NCBI GenBank assembly: GCA_027972325.1
Contig: JAPMOS010000011.1
Span: forward strand, 684,501-748,500
Source: Paratrimastix pyriformis
Taxonomy: Eukaryota; Preaxostyla; Paratrimastigidae
Direction: 5' to 3'
DNA length: 64,000 bases
Positions 39,407-58,600 of this stretch are shown here, piece by piece; position 1 is the first letter of the stretch, and each line of letters opens with the position of its first letter. The notes under the pieces are model-generated. The model did no database searches. It was given only the letters and a program-made list of their open reading frames with translations, and had not been told where the DNA came from. The position numbers and the translations under genes were made by a program.

Positions 39407-40611
39407 TCAGTTCGAGGGCGGGGGCAGGGCCTCCTGGTCGGCGTGGGGGCAGGGGGCCAGCAGCTCGTCGAAGGAGCCGATCGTGCAGTCGGCCGTCTTG
39501 CGGAGGCGCTCCCAATAGCAGGGCGAGGCCCCGTCACGAACCCCCACCACGTACATCCCTGCGGGCCATCCGAGCAGAGCCATCAGTGCGTGAGGGACAC
39601 GGGCAACAGGAGCAACGGAGCGGCGTGGGCAGGGGGGCGAGCGCGGACCGGCTTCTTTGCCCCCTTGGGCGGCGCCGGGGTGGTCCTCGAAGAGCACGCA
39701 CTGTGCCCCGAGGTGCTGCAGCCTCTGGCACTGAGGTGCCAGGGAGGTCACACCGTCCGTGATGAGTCGGGGCACGAGAGGAGGGAGGAGGGGGGATGGA
39801 AGGAGAGATGGAGCGCCGCGGACCTGGCTGCTGTCGAAGACGGCGTGGAGGCGCGGTTCAATGGGGAACAGGGGCCCGGGCTGGGAGGTGCAATCGCCCG
39901 CCTCCAAAAGGTCCTCGGCCACCTGCGAGCACCGACCACCGCACCCAAGACCACCGCACCCGAGCCCATCGGAGGCCCATGGGGCGCGTGCGTGTCGGCT
40001 GGGTGGCGCGGCGTCCCCTTGGAAGGCACCGTCTCCAAGGCGGGCGGGGGCCTGACTGATGTTCGGTTGTCCCGGGCGGCAGACCTTGAGAAAGATATCG
40101 GGCGCTGGCTTGCCCCGCTCGAACTCGTTGGAGACCCGGACCGCCTGGAAGTAGGGCTGCAGCTGGTAGTGCTCGAAGACCGCGTTGATCAGGGCCGGGG
40201 TGCTGCTCGTGGCCAGGCCCACCCGGATGGAGTGCTCCTTTAGATACTCTGAGGGGGCCTGGCCATCAGAATCAGGGCAAGGGAGGGCGCCAAACCAAGA
40301 AATGGAAGCACACCCGGCTTCAGCTGCACCTTTGTGCGATAATTTTGCACGGCGAGGTCATCCCACTCTTTTTGGATCTCCTCGGGAGATTCAGAAAGAT
40401 GAAATCGTTCGATAAAATAAAGAGCAGCCTCCCGAAAACTCCGCACACCCAAATCGGTGGACAGATTGGGTGGAACGGGAATGTTCCGCCTCCCCAAGAA
40501 CTGTTCGTCCACAGCACTCCATACCCACATAGAGTCCACCAATGTTCCGTCTAAATCAAAGCAAACGGCAGTTCTTCCCTTTAAAATTCCATGTGCCGCA
40601 CAGGAATGCAT
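39407..40611 (-). CDS. HAD-superfamily phosphatase (subfamily IA-like)
   Basis: Mg2+-dependent phosphoesterase of the haloacid-dehalogenase fold. I use MHSCAAHG at 40609-40611 as start; the frame stays open upstream, so a longer N-terminus is possible. Motif I is CFDLDGTLVDS with both catalytic aspartates, followed by a helical cap (FREAALYFIERFHLSESPEE). Motif II is GLATSSTPALINAV, motif III KPAPDIFLKVC, and motif IV VLFEDHPGAAQ with its acidic pair. The last exon (MYVVGVRDGASPCYWERLRK through GSFDELL) is the usual GM..VGV end and helix. Introns start GTGTGC, GTCTGC and GTCCGC. The cap type resembles beta-phosphoglucomutase and other sugar-phosphate phosphatases, but substrate cannot be set from sequence. 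Confidence 0.85.
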
Positions 40612-40710
40612 TTTCCGTCTCGGGGCGATGACCTCAGGTTCCTTCAGCTCTCCCCCATATTTGATTTTTTTGGTCGTCTCTTTCAAATCCCGACCGCAGT
40701 TTGAGTACCG

Positions 40711-42090
40711 ATGCAACAGGTGACCCATTCCCCACTTTGCTCGCGATGTTGTCAGGAGGCCGAAGCTTCCACCTCCAGATTCGTCCAGAACATCACCAAT
40801 CCAAACCCTCCGTCTCCCGACGCAATTTCCTCCATCATTTATGACACCCCCCTCTCTTACTTTCAAGAATTGCAGCAATTTCGAGAATTCAATCACCAAA
40901 GGTACATAGCATCTCGGTCTGTCGGAGTCTTCATCTGAGTCTTCAACTTCGTGTTAGCTCCCCTGACCACGCAACCGGCCAACAGTCCGATTCAGCACCA
41001 CCGGAGAACCCAACTCCTCGCAGATACCCTCCCCCCCAACCATCAGCATCCGAAGTCGTGCCATCCATTGGGTGGGAGCACCCCCGCCCGCTATGGACCG
41101 AGTTCGACTCGAGTCCGCCCAGGAGCGGCCACCAATCCCATTGCCAATGTCAGGCATGCCCAGCCACCTTGAGCCAACCTCAACTGCGCTCGTGGGAGAC
41201 GAGCGACCCGGCCGGGGAGTCGGGTGGTCTGGGCGGCACCACCGAAACGTCACGGGGCGGTCCCCGCCCCTGGCGCAGCAGCCAGCCATCAGGCCGCATC
41301 CCCGACTGCTGGGAACGGGCCACATTCGTCAGGTCTGTCGGCCTGGGCCGCCCGAGATGACGCCATCTTCTCCGCCGCGGTGGGGGGCGCCCATCGCAGG
41401 ACGAGCGTGCCGACATCGTCTCTGCTGCCCCGGCCGCTTCCCCTGACGCGAGAGACCATTTCGTCGCTCGCCCGGACGGGCAGCAGCCCCGAGCGGAGCT
41501 CGCCGGGGGCCTTGCGATCGGTCCGTCTCCCGCTGTCCCGCTGTCCCGCTGTCCCGCTGTCCCGCTGTCCCGCTGTCCCGCTGTCCCGCTGTCCCGCTGT
41601 CCCGCTGTCCCGCTGTCCCGCTGTCCCGCCGCCCCCCCTGCCGGCCTGCCCCCTAGCCCCTTCCCACGGCTCACCGCGGCCGCCGCCCCACACCGGGCAG
41701 TATCTCGACCACGCCCCGGGCGCGCTGCCCTCCGTTCGGGCTGCCGTTCGGAAGCGGGCCGGACGGCGCCCCGCGACCTCGCCGGGCGACCTGGGGCTGC
41801 GCCAGTTCTGGCGGGACCCCCGCGAGGGGCCCCCCGCGGAGGAGGACGCGAGGCGAGGGGCCGGCCGCGGGGCGGGTGCGGAGGGGGCGGAGGGGGCGGA
41901 GGAGGGGGCGGAGGAGGGGGCGGAGGAGGATCCCCTGTCGGTCCTGACCCGCCAGCTGATCGGCCAGCAGCAGCACCAGCGGTTTGAGCTGCAGCGGATC
42001 GTCCAGAGCCGCCCACGCCCCGGCAGGCCCCCCGCCGCCCAAGAGGCCGCCGCCCCCCAGCCGCACAACTCGCCTTACCCCACGCACTAA
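40711..42090 (+). CDS. unrecognised Pro-rich protein
   Basis: A plus-strand gene lying between the HAD start and the RRM gene end, with the local AT-rich to GC-rich gradient that marks gene starts here. Exon 1 probably runs 40711-40901 (MQQVTHSPLCSRCCQEAE to SYFQELQQFREFNHQR, then GTACAT). A middle part around 41.0-41.4 kb (SASEVVPSIGWEHPRPLW in one frame) has an uncertain frame. An intron with GTCCCGCT repeats follows, then a last exon (GLRQFWRDPREGP, acidic Glu/Gly/Ala run, LSVLTRQLIGQQQHQRFEL) ending TAA at 42088-42090. No domain is recognised. Exon structure is a guess. Confidence 0.4.
41525..41627. repeat. intronic GTCCCGCT octamer repeat
   Basis: Twelve near-perfect 8-bp units (GTCCCGCT) in the unrecognised plus-strand gene; probably intron. 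Confidence 0.9.
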
Positions 42091-42282
42091 GCCCCCCCCC
42101 CCCCCCCCCCGGCGCGGCACCACCGAAGAGTCGAGAGCGCAGGTCTTTTGGGGCGGCAGGAGGGAGGAGGAGGAGGAGGAGGAGGAGGAGGGGGAGGGGG
42201 GGGAGTCGAGAAAGGCGCAGGCCGACAATCGGCGGGAGGGGGGAGTGGCGGGCGAGACGGGAAGGGGCGGGAGCATGCTCCA

Positions 42283-49000
<6,718 letters not shown>

Positions 49001-49042
49001 TTTGACAGACTTTGTGATCGTGCCAAAAACTCCACTTTGGTC
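49001..49042. promoter_or_regulatory. very short bidirectional spacer (RRM / MutY genes)
   Basis: If the ATG at 49000 is right, only 42 bp separate the divergent start codons of the RRM gene and MutY. The surrounding AT-rich island must hold both promoters, perhaps inside the 5' coding parts. Confidence 0.35.
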
Positions 49043-52000
49043 ATGGCCGCTCATCCGTCCTCTTACCACCAAATCGACCTGGATAGCCAAGAAAAAATTA
49101 GAGAAAGTATCCTCAACTGGTACGACCGGAATAAAAGGGCACTCCCATGGCGCGATTTCGCGGCGGAACCAGCTACCACCCCAGACGAACTCGATTTAAA
49201 AGGTTATCGGATATGGGTTAGCGAGATATTTCTCCAGCAAACCCGTGTTGCCACAGTCGTCGATTATTATCCGAAGTGGCTCGCGAAATTTCCGGATGTG
49301 AGGAGTTTGGCGAACAGCTCACTTGAAGAGGTCAATCAGATCTGGGCGGGGATGGGCTACTACCGGTCTGGGAGATCGGTCGGTCCCGTCTTCTTCTCAC
49401 AGGCGGGGCTGTAGCCGGGCGAAGGCCATGCACGAAGCTGCCAAGAAGGTCGTGGGGCCGCTGAAGGTCCGGCCGCCGTGGGGCCTCCTCTCTGGGGTAA
49501 CCAAATTACCCCCAGGGTCATTTCCCCCGTACCCGGCAGAGCCTTGAGCAACTCCCCGGCGTGGGCGCCTACACGGCCGGGGCGGTGGCCTCCATCGCCT
49601 ATGGGCAACGCTGTGCGGCGGTCGACGCGAACGTCGCTCGTGTTTTGGCGCGGCTCAGGTCTGGCTGGGCTCCCCGCGAGCTTTGTGACCGTTCCTCGGG
49701 CTGTGGGCCTGCCGCAGGGCGCTGCACGCAGCCCCCAACGACCCGGCCATGGCGAAGCTCATCTGGTCCGTCCCGTCGGCCGGTGATGGGCGCATGGGCT
49801 CCATGACCCCACCCCTCCCATCCCCATTCTCTCTCCCGCCCCTCGTCACTCGCTCGCCTGCAGGCGCACGGCCGAGCAGCTGGCGGACCCTCATCGGCCT
49901 GGCGACTGGACCCAGGCCGTCCGTCAATGCCCCTCGCCCTCGGGCCGCCGTCGGCGTCTTCTTTTTCGTCTCGGGTGGGGCCCGGCCCGGGTGGTGGGTG
50001 AGGACACAGCCTGTTTGATCCCGTGTTGATCCCGGTGGGACCTTGACCAAAGCGGGACTCACACACGCATGCACACACACACCCTCCCGGCAGATGATCG
50101 AGCTGGGGGCCCTCGTCTGCACCTCCAAGAGCCCCCGCTGCGCCACATGCCCCGTCCGGTCTGTCCCACCGCCCCACGGAGCTCACCCGCTGCACGCCAG
50201 CCTTTCGCAGGGCCCACTGTCTCGGGTATGCCGCTTCCCGGGCCTCAGGGCCATTATCCCCCCTCGTCCTCGCCGCCACCGCCACCGCCACCGCCACCGC
50301 CACCGCCACCGCCACCGCCACAGCTACCGTCACCGCTCCTGCTACCGTCACTCCTCGTGCCGAAGGGCCACCTTGCACCGTCTGTCGCTTGCGCGCGTGT
50401 GTGCGTGTGTGGGCGAACCCCCATCTTCCAAAAACCGAGCCATCGGGGCCTGGAACACGAGAAAGACCGAAATCACCCAAAACACAGAAAGGGAAAACAA
50501 ATGGGTGGGAGGACCCACCACCCCGCACGCCCATGATCCGGCGCGCATGAGAAAGTTTGCGTCACCTCGGGCACCTGGCACGGGGGGCACGGGCATGCAC
50601 GCGAGGGCGAGCAAGCGCCTCAGAAGCGGCCTGGCACCACCAGCCGCAACTGGCCAGCCTACAGTCCATCAGGCACGTCGACATCCGGGCGAGCCACCAG
50701 ATTCGAGAGGGGTGGAGCTTCTTGTCGTATTGGGCCCGGAAAACCGAGCCCACCAGGGAACATCTCTCACGCCTTTGTGGTTGCTGTGCGGCTTTTTCCA
50801 TGTGGACTTTCCTGCTTCGGCCTTTGTGTCGCCCGCCGCCCCAGATCTGCCACCCAACTGCCGGGTGCCTCGACGGCCCGCTGCAGGTGACCGACTTCCC
50901 CTGCGCCAAGAAGCCCCGCAAAGCGCCCCCCCGCCAGGAAGAGGTCTGTCCGACCGGCTGCCCCCGTCCTGTTTCCCTGACCGCCCGCCATCCAGGTCGT
51001 CACTCTCGTGGTTCGCGCACGTGGGCCTCCGCCTGCCGGCCTGCAAGGGACCCCTCCAGCTGGCGGTCGGGGCGGCGGGTGGTGGTATCTGCTCCGCCTC
51101 GGCACCAAGGCCCTCCTGGGGGGGCTCTGGGGTCTGCCCGCCCGGGCCGCTCATGGGACCGCCCCTTCCGCCTCGTGCCTGACACACACTCACGCACGCA
51201 TCCCCTTGGCGCCGCCCCCAGCCTTCCCGTGTGCCGTCCTGGCCGCTCCTCGGCCCCCCGCTGCTTCGGGTCGGCAAGCCGAAGCAGCGAGCCGTGATGA
51301 CCAGCCACCACCCGCCCACCCGAGAGACCCTGCTGCTGCTGAGGCCGCGGCGGCTCTGTGGGGGGAGGCCCGACCGCACGCGGCCCCGCCCTTCTCGGCT
51401 CCTGAGGGCGGCGACGGGCCCCTCGCCGGCGGGCAGCAGGACCCCCAGCCGGAGGAGATGGGCCGTTTCGAGCAGCGCTTCACCCACATCGCCCAGTCGT
51501 GCCGCCTCTTCCTCGTCACCCGGTCGGCCCCCTCGTCGGCCGCGGACGGTGCCCCCCGGGAGGCGCCGGGATCAGGATCCGGCAGGTCTTCACCACGGCC
51601 ACCACCACCACCACCAACAACGACAATGGCGCCATCCCCGCCACCCCAACGAGCGGCGGCGGCAAGCGGCGGCCTCCCGCTGCACATCCTCGATGACGAT
51701 CATGACGACGACGACCAGAGCGCCCCCGGCCCGGCTGCCCAGGGCGACATTGAGGAGGCCATGTCCCCGTCTGCAGTCTCCGGGGGCCCCAGCGAGCGAA
51801 CGAAGCAGGGCGGCTGGGCGTGGGGGTACTACCTACCGGGCACCGGAACCGGCCGCAGGAGCGGGGGCTCCCTCATGCGCCCCGATGGCTCCGAACTGCC
51901 CTGTGCAAACGGTCTGGCAAGCGCAGCGGGACCGCCGCCCTCATCTCACCCTCATTGCGACAGGCGTCTGGAAGGCGGTGGCCCTCCTGGATGGCCGCCC

Positions 52001-52379
52001 CAAGCGCGCCCCCTCGGCGGGGTCGGCCCCAGGGAAGAAGCCCAGCCGCGCCAAGAGGACCCGAAGGAACCCAGCCGATGACGATGAGGACGGGAGCCAA
52101 AGCGAAGCTGAAGCTGAAGGGGAGTGTGAGGGTGAGGGTGAGGCTGAGGCTGAGGCTGAGGCTGAGGCTGAGGCTGAGGCTGAGGCTGAGGGTGACGGCA
52201 GGAGCGATCGAGCCACCGCCGGAAAAGAGTCCAAGGGCGGGCTGGGGCCACGGACCCGTGGCGGCGCCGGACCCAAGCAACTCTCCTTAGATTGGTCTGG
52301 TCACCGTCACCTCAGACTTTTTTCACTTTGTTGGGACAGCTTCTTCTCCAGAAAAACGACCTCCGAGTCGTCCCATTGA
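49043..52379 (+). CDS. MUTYH: A/G-specific adenine DNA glycosylase MutY/MUTYH
   Basis: Removes adenine mispaired with 8-oxoguanine in base-excision repair. It starts [15 protein letters not shown] at 49043. Catalytic Glu lies in [12 protein letters not shown]. Splicing at GTCTGG joins MGYYR to [19 protein letters not shown] intron precedes [20 protein letters not shown], the helix-hairpin-helix, and [13 protein letters not shown] supplies the catalytic Asp. The [4Fe-4S] motif is C-x6-C-x2-C-x5-C once a GTCTGT intron is removed ([14 protein letters not shown] plus AHC). The C-terminal Nudix-like 8-oxoG domain is indicated by [19 protein letters not shown] and RFEQRFTHI. The tail is basic, then Glu-Ala repeats, then KQLSLDW before a stop at 52379; this last part and its exon joins are uncertain. 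About a dozen introns. Confidence 0.93.
50277..50322. repeat. intronic CACCGC repeat
   Basis: CACCGC hexamers in a MutY intron after the iron-sulfur exons. Confidence 0.8.
52115..52190. repeat. GAGGCT hexamer repeat near the MutY C-terminus
   Basis: About ten GAGGCT units after a few GAGGGT units. In the likely frame it encodes alternating Glu-Ala in an acidic tail; it could instead be intron, since GTGAGG donors are present. Confidence 0.75.
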
Positions 52380-52508
52380 TAACTCGTCCAACTGATTTAT
52401 TATTCGCTCCGATTCATCTTCCTCGGTTCCGTTTCCGTGACTTTTTCTTCTCCACTCCTTCGTTCTTGCTCCATCGTTCCCGGGCCCACCCTGACTTTAG
52501 AGAAGACA

Positions 52509-55500
52509 ATGCTGAGCTGTCACCTTTCTTCTCCGTCAAGCGAACCACAGGTCAAGCGGGCTGCCCTCGATTTGAACGCCGGGTCGCCCGCCAAATCTCA
52601 AAAAGTGGAATGGCGAGCTCGTCTGCCCAGTGTGCTGGTGAGTGGCTCCCTTCGGACAGTGGGTACCCATCTCTCAACAATCCACAAGCACGACTGACTG
52701 TAGATCAATCTATCGCGGTTGAGGTCCCGTTTACCTCACCGTTCATTGCCATTGCACCCTGGCTCTTCCACATTTTAGATTATTTTGTCCCGTACAGATA
52801 ACGATCCTGCCCAAGGAATCGCATTTCACATTTTTCCTGCCGGCCCCAGGGGTGACATTTTTACAGACACCTCGGCCAGTCCTCTTTTCAAGAGTGACTA
52901 TACCGTTGACAAGGTTGTCAGAGGCACATACATCTTGCCGCGAGCAGGATCATACCAGGTCGTGATGATGCTCCAGCGGAGCGGCCTGGCCCACCTTACC
53001 TGGACCCTCCGGGCCACCTGCTCGGCCCCGGGGAGCGTTGCTCTCACGACTCAGGCGCGCTTCGTTGCCACTGCGGTCCGTTTGATCCCCCCCGTCATCC
53101 AACACCGTCATCATCCCCCTCGGCCCCCCAGCGCGGGATGTGGGCAGGCCCCTCGGCTGCCGGGTACATGCGGATCGGCAACCCGCAGGTACTGCTGACG
53201 TTGCATCCGACGACCGCCCCCGCGGGCGGCCCTTCGGGTGTGTGTCCGGCCCGGCCCGCGGTGCTGTGCGTGCTCTCGCGGCCCGCGGGCCCGGCCCTGG
53301 ATGGGCTCAGCCTGCTGGCCTTCGCCCCGGGGGACGCGGCCCCCGGCAGGCGGCGCCTGGAGCCCCCGGCGGAGGGGGAGGTCTTGGGTCGGTCGGCCTT
53401 CGCCCGGGCCGGGGAGGTCGAGTGCCCCCTGGCCATGGGCCCCCCGGCCGCGCCCCCCGGCCCCAACCAGCCCCCGCAGCCCCAGGCGGCCCCGATGGTG
53501 CTGCTCCTGCCATGCCGCGAGAAGGTCGTCCCGGTCTCCGATCCTGTGTTCCGCATTTTCACGTTCGTCCATGTGCATACTTACGTTCCCCACCCACTCA
53601 CGCTTCCCCGCCACCACCCACTCGCATACCCCCCATGGGCGCACAGACGGGCCCCGAGGGCGAGGGCCCCTTCGCGGTGCATGTTGTGTGCGGGGACGGC
53701 TGGATGCCACAGGTGGAGCTGCTGCCGGAGGCCCCTGCGGAGGTGGCCCTCGAGGCGGCCTGGACCGAGGGCCGCTCGGGGGGGCGCTCAGCTGCCCTGT
53801 GCAACCCCCAGCTAGCCCTCGAGATCGAGGGCGGCCCCCTCGAGTGCGCCCAGGTCCGCCGCCCTGCGCCCGGGGTCGCCGTCTCTGACGATGGCCCCTC
53901 CTGTGGGGCGGCCTGGGGGCAGCTCGAGTTGACCCGGCTGGGGCCTGCGGCCGAGGGGGACCTGCAAGGGATCGCCTTCTCCGTCTACGAGGTGCCCACC
54001 GGCCGGCTGCCCTTGGAGGAGCCCCTCTGCCTCCTGGCGCCCGCCACCCTCCCGCTGCTCGAGGTCCGCCGCTGCCGCTGCCCGTCCCCCCCCCCCCCCC
54101 CCCCCCCCCGGCTCGGTCCACATCACTCCCTGGTTCCGCCTGCCTCCTGGTTCCCCTTGGCCTTCTCGTTTCCTGACCATCCCTCCATCCTTTCTCTCCA
54201 TCCTTTCCCTCCATCCTTTCCCTCCATCCTCCTCCATTCTTTCCTCCACCCTTTCCTCGACGCGGGTGGCCGGGGCCAGTGCGAGCAGCCCAAGGTACAG
54301 AGCCCCTACCCGGTGGCCCTGGCCGTGACGGCCCCCGGCTGCGGTTGCAGGGGCGGGCCGTGGCCCGGTACGTGGTGGTGCCCATGTTGCAGCGGCCCGG
54401 CTCGGTGGGGCCCTTCAGGCTGACCCTCCGCCACGGCTCGGCCGCCCTGGGGGCCCGTATACCCCCTGGCGCCCCCACCGGGCGCCACCCTGGTCCGCCC
54501 CTTCGGCACGCCCGCCTGCTCCACCAGGTTCCCCCCGGGCGGCAGCCTGGGACAGTCTTCATCCCGAACCGCCATCCCCCCCCCCCCCCCCCCATCCCCA
54601 CCTGCCTCCCACCCCCACCCCCGTCCCCCGGGCCCCAGGCTGGCCGTTGGGAGGGGCCCACGGCTGCCGGCTACGGGAAGGTCGGCTGCCCGCAATTCGA
54701 GGTGACCACGCCCCCGGCGGGCAGCCGGATGACCCTCGTCGTGACCCTGACCCGCCCCGCCCCGGCTGCCCCCCGGGGCCACGAGGCGCCACCCCTCGAC
54801 GGACTGGGCTTCCTGCTCTTCAGGGTCCGCCACTCGCCCCCCGCTGCCCCCGCCCCTTCCCCTTGGACAGGCGAGCGCCCTTGACGTGGCGCCGGACCGT
54901 GCTGCTGCTGCTTCTGCTGCTGCTGCTGCTGCTGACTGTGGGCCGGGGGGGCCTGCTGGCTGGGCCTGCTGGCTGGGCCTGCTGGCTGGGTGTACAGGGC
55001 GGGGTGGGCGGCCATCTGCGGACCTCGCTGGAGGGGTGCGCCCTTGTGGGTCGGTCCGAGTACAGCCGCGCCCTGGCCGTCTCCCTGGCGACGCCCCTCG
55101 GGGCCCCCGGCGAGGCCGCGGGGCCGCTCTTCGTCCTGCCCGGCCGCGAGAAGGTCCCCATGCGCCCCGTGCCCCTGCCAGCCTGCCGCCTCCCTCCTCG
55201 CTCCCCCTCCACGGCGATGTGGGGCCAGCAGCCAAAAAAGGCGACGAGACGGCGCTCATCGGATCGGATGGGGACGGCCCCCTCTCGCGGTTTGGGCGGG
55301 CAGTGCGGCCCCGAGGGGGAGGGCGACTTCGTCCTCTCGGTGTCGGCCTTCCCGCCCTCGGCCGGTCAGGGCCTGGGGCTGACCCTGACCACGGCAAGGT
55401 CCTCCAGCCCGCGATCGCCTCGCTGGGATCACCGTGCCCATGCGCCGTCCCCCGATCTCGGCTTGACGGAATGGCGTTTGTCTGCCGTCGCCCTGCCAGC

Positions 55501-55654
55501 CTGCCCGTGCAGCTGGTGTCCGACCAGTGGACCGCCTTCAGCGAGCCCTTCCCCTCGCTGCTCAACCCCCAGCTGGCCATCGCCCCGGCCCGCGATGCCG
55601 CCGTCCAGGTCCCGCCCGGCCCCAGCCCCAGCCCCAGCCCCAGCCCCAGCCCCA

Positions 55655-55689
<35 letters not shown>

Positions 55690-58600
55690 AGCCCAAGCCC
55701 AAGCCCCGGCCCCGGCCCCGGCCCCACATGCGCACCCCCACGCACTGGGGCTGCGGAACAGCTGACCCTGACACGCCCCGCGGGTGCGGCCCTGACGGGG
55801 CTCTGCATCCACCTGTACGAGCTGCCCCTGCCCGCCCCCGGCCCCGCCCAGCAGCAGCAGCAGCCCCAGGGACCCGGATTCCCCCCGGGGCGGCTGCCCC
55901 CCGCCAACCGGCCCGCCGGTGGCCCGGCGCACCAGAGCGGCTACTCGGTGGCCCTCGAGGTGCGGCTGGAGGCGCCCCTGCGGGCGGGGCGCGTCTACGT
56001 GGCTCTGGCCCTGTTGCAGGCCCCCGCCCCGGGGCCCCTCGAGTGGCGCTGCGCCTGGGGCGACCCCGCAGCCACCGCGCGGGTGGCCCGGCTGCCCATC
56101 TACTGCCGCGCCCTCGTCCGCGCCCCGCCCCGCCCTGCACACTCCTCTTCCACCTCCTCCCCTCCCCCCCTACCTCCTCCCCTCCTCTTCCTCCTCCTCC
56201 TCCTCCTCCTCCTCCTCCTCCTCATCCTCCTCCTCCTCCTCCTCCTCCTCCCCACACACACACACGACACACACACACACACACACACACACACTTTCCC
56301 ATCGGGCCTCGGGCATCGGGCATGGCCCTGTGGCATGACCATGGCGGGGGGGGGGGGGGGGCAGGGTGGCGGTGGCGCGGCCCCACCGCCGCCGGGCACC
56401 ACAGTGCCCGCAACCCGCAGTTTGCGCTGTACCTGCGGCCGGGCGGGGGGCCTCGCTCGGTGACGGCCCTCGTGCGGCGGCCGGCCGACCCCACGGCCAA
56501 GGCCCCGCTGGACGGGCTGGCCCTGGCGGCCTTCCGGGCACCCTACCCGATGGGCCCCGGGGCCCGGCTGCTGGCCCTGCCCGAGAGCCCCCCGCCCCTG
56601 GCGGCCCCCTTCGTCCGCGACTGCAGCACGGCCCTGGTGGTCCCCTGCGACCCGGCCGGGTGCAGCCCCGAGCGCCCCTGGATCCTCGTCCCCGACCGGC
56701 AGACCGTCCGCACCCCATCCTGGCGGGGAGGGAGGGAGGAGGGGGAGGAGGGCATCTTGGGTGGGAGGAGCCTCGCCCCGGCTGTTCCTGGCGGATGTTG
56801 ACGCGACCCGGCGACCCGTTGTTGCAGGCTGGCCCGGAGGGCGAGGGCCCCTTCACGCTTGTCATCTCGTCGGAGTCCCCCCTCGACGACCTGGTCCTGG
56901 AGGCGCGCCCCGATCGGTCCGCCCAGGGCTCGGCAGGGGCACGGGCACGGGGGCAGGGGTAGGCAGGGGCTCGGGGCCACTGGAAGGGAAGGATCGTCTC
57001 ACAGCAGCTTGTCTGCCCCCCAGGGCGGCTTCCCTGGAGGCCACCGGGTCGTGGGGAGGCTGGGAGCTGTGCGGCAGCGCGCCCTCGCTGACCAACCCCC
57101 AGTTCGCCCTCACCCTCGGCCGCCCCCTCGAGCACGCAGCTGTCTGCCCCGCCCCCCTCGATCCTCACCCCCGCCCAGCCAGGCCCCGAGCCAGCCCGGA
57201 TCCCGTCAAACCATCGCCACCACGGTGTGGCCCGGGGCTGGGGGGGGCCAGGTGACGCTGGAGCGGCTGGATGCCCCCGCGGGTTCCGCCCCGGGGCTTG
57301 TCTTCGGCCTGTACGAGCTGCCCGCCCTGCAGCCCCTGCGCCGGCTGGTCTGCCCGGCGGCCCCCGTCGACCGGGCTGCCCTGGCGGCCGCCGAGCGGGG
57401 CGAGGAGGAGCGCGCCCAGCTGGCTCACAAGGCCCGCGACGGGGTCAGGCCCCAGGAGCCGCCCCAACGCCGGCCGGGCAGCCCAGTCACGGCCAACGCG
57501 GCCTCCGACCGCCCCGCCGCCTCGGCCGCCCACACCATCGGGACCGGGGATGGCGGTGAGGGTGACGATGCCGAAGAGGCCCAGGCGCCCCCCCGCCTGC
57601 TGCTGACCAGCCCCTACTGGACCCGCAACCAGGTCCGCCCGCCGCCCCAGCCACGCCTGCCCCCCGTCCAGCCGGCCGCCTGCCCCGCACCGCGCCGCAC
57701 CGCCCATGCCCCGCCCCGCCCATGCCCCGCCCCGCCCATGCCCCGCTCCGCCCCTGTCACGAACGGTTCCTTGGGCGGTGGGGCGGCGGTGGGTCTGTGT
57801 AGATCACCGTGAGCGATGTCAGCCTGCCCGCGGGCCGGTACGTGCTTGTGGGTGGGCAGCAGTTCCCCACCCCGGGCCGGCTGCGGTTCGCGGTCCAGAG
57901 CCCCGTCCCGGGGGGCCTCGAGGGGGCCGCCCTGGCCCTCCTGCCCTGCCACGCCACCGTCCTGGTCCGGCAGCGGAGCCCGCCGCCTCGCTCCTCGGCC
58001 CCTCGCCTCTTCCCTTCTCGTGCCCACTCCGATGGCCGCTGTTCGTGGCGGGCTGCATCTGCCTGGCCGGGGGGGTGTGGCTGCAGGACGGCTGCTGGCG
58101 GGGTTTCGAGGCAGCCGGGTTCCGGTCGCCGGCCAACCCGCAGGTGGAGCTGCGCTGCACGGCCTGGAAGCCCGGGGCGGCCCTGCCCCGGGTGCAGCTC
58201 ATCCTCAGCAGGCCCGCGCTCCCCGAGGCCCGCGACCCCGCCGCCCCAGCAGCGCCCAGCAAGCAGGACCCCGCCCAGGGCTCGCCGTCGCCGCCCTCAC
58301 CATCGCCCTCGCCCGCGCCCTCTGGGTGCCCCCTGGACGGGATGGCCCTCCTCGCATACCGGTCCGGCCCTCGGCTCGCCCCTTCCCCTCCCGCTGCCCT
58401 CCCTCCCCCGCTGTCATTTTTTTTTTTTTTTGACTATTCCTTCACAGTCTTGAGAAAGTTTTCGATTTTTTCAGAAACGACCAAAATTGTAGAAATCAAA
58501 GCAAACACATCTGTGAAGACAGTTTATTTTTGATTTTTTGAAGGGCAGGTGAGTCGGCATGACATTATCGAGTACCGACTTTTCAGAGCGCCCTTTTTCG

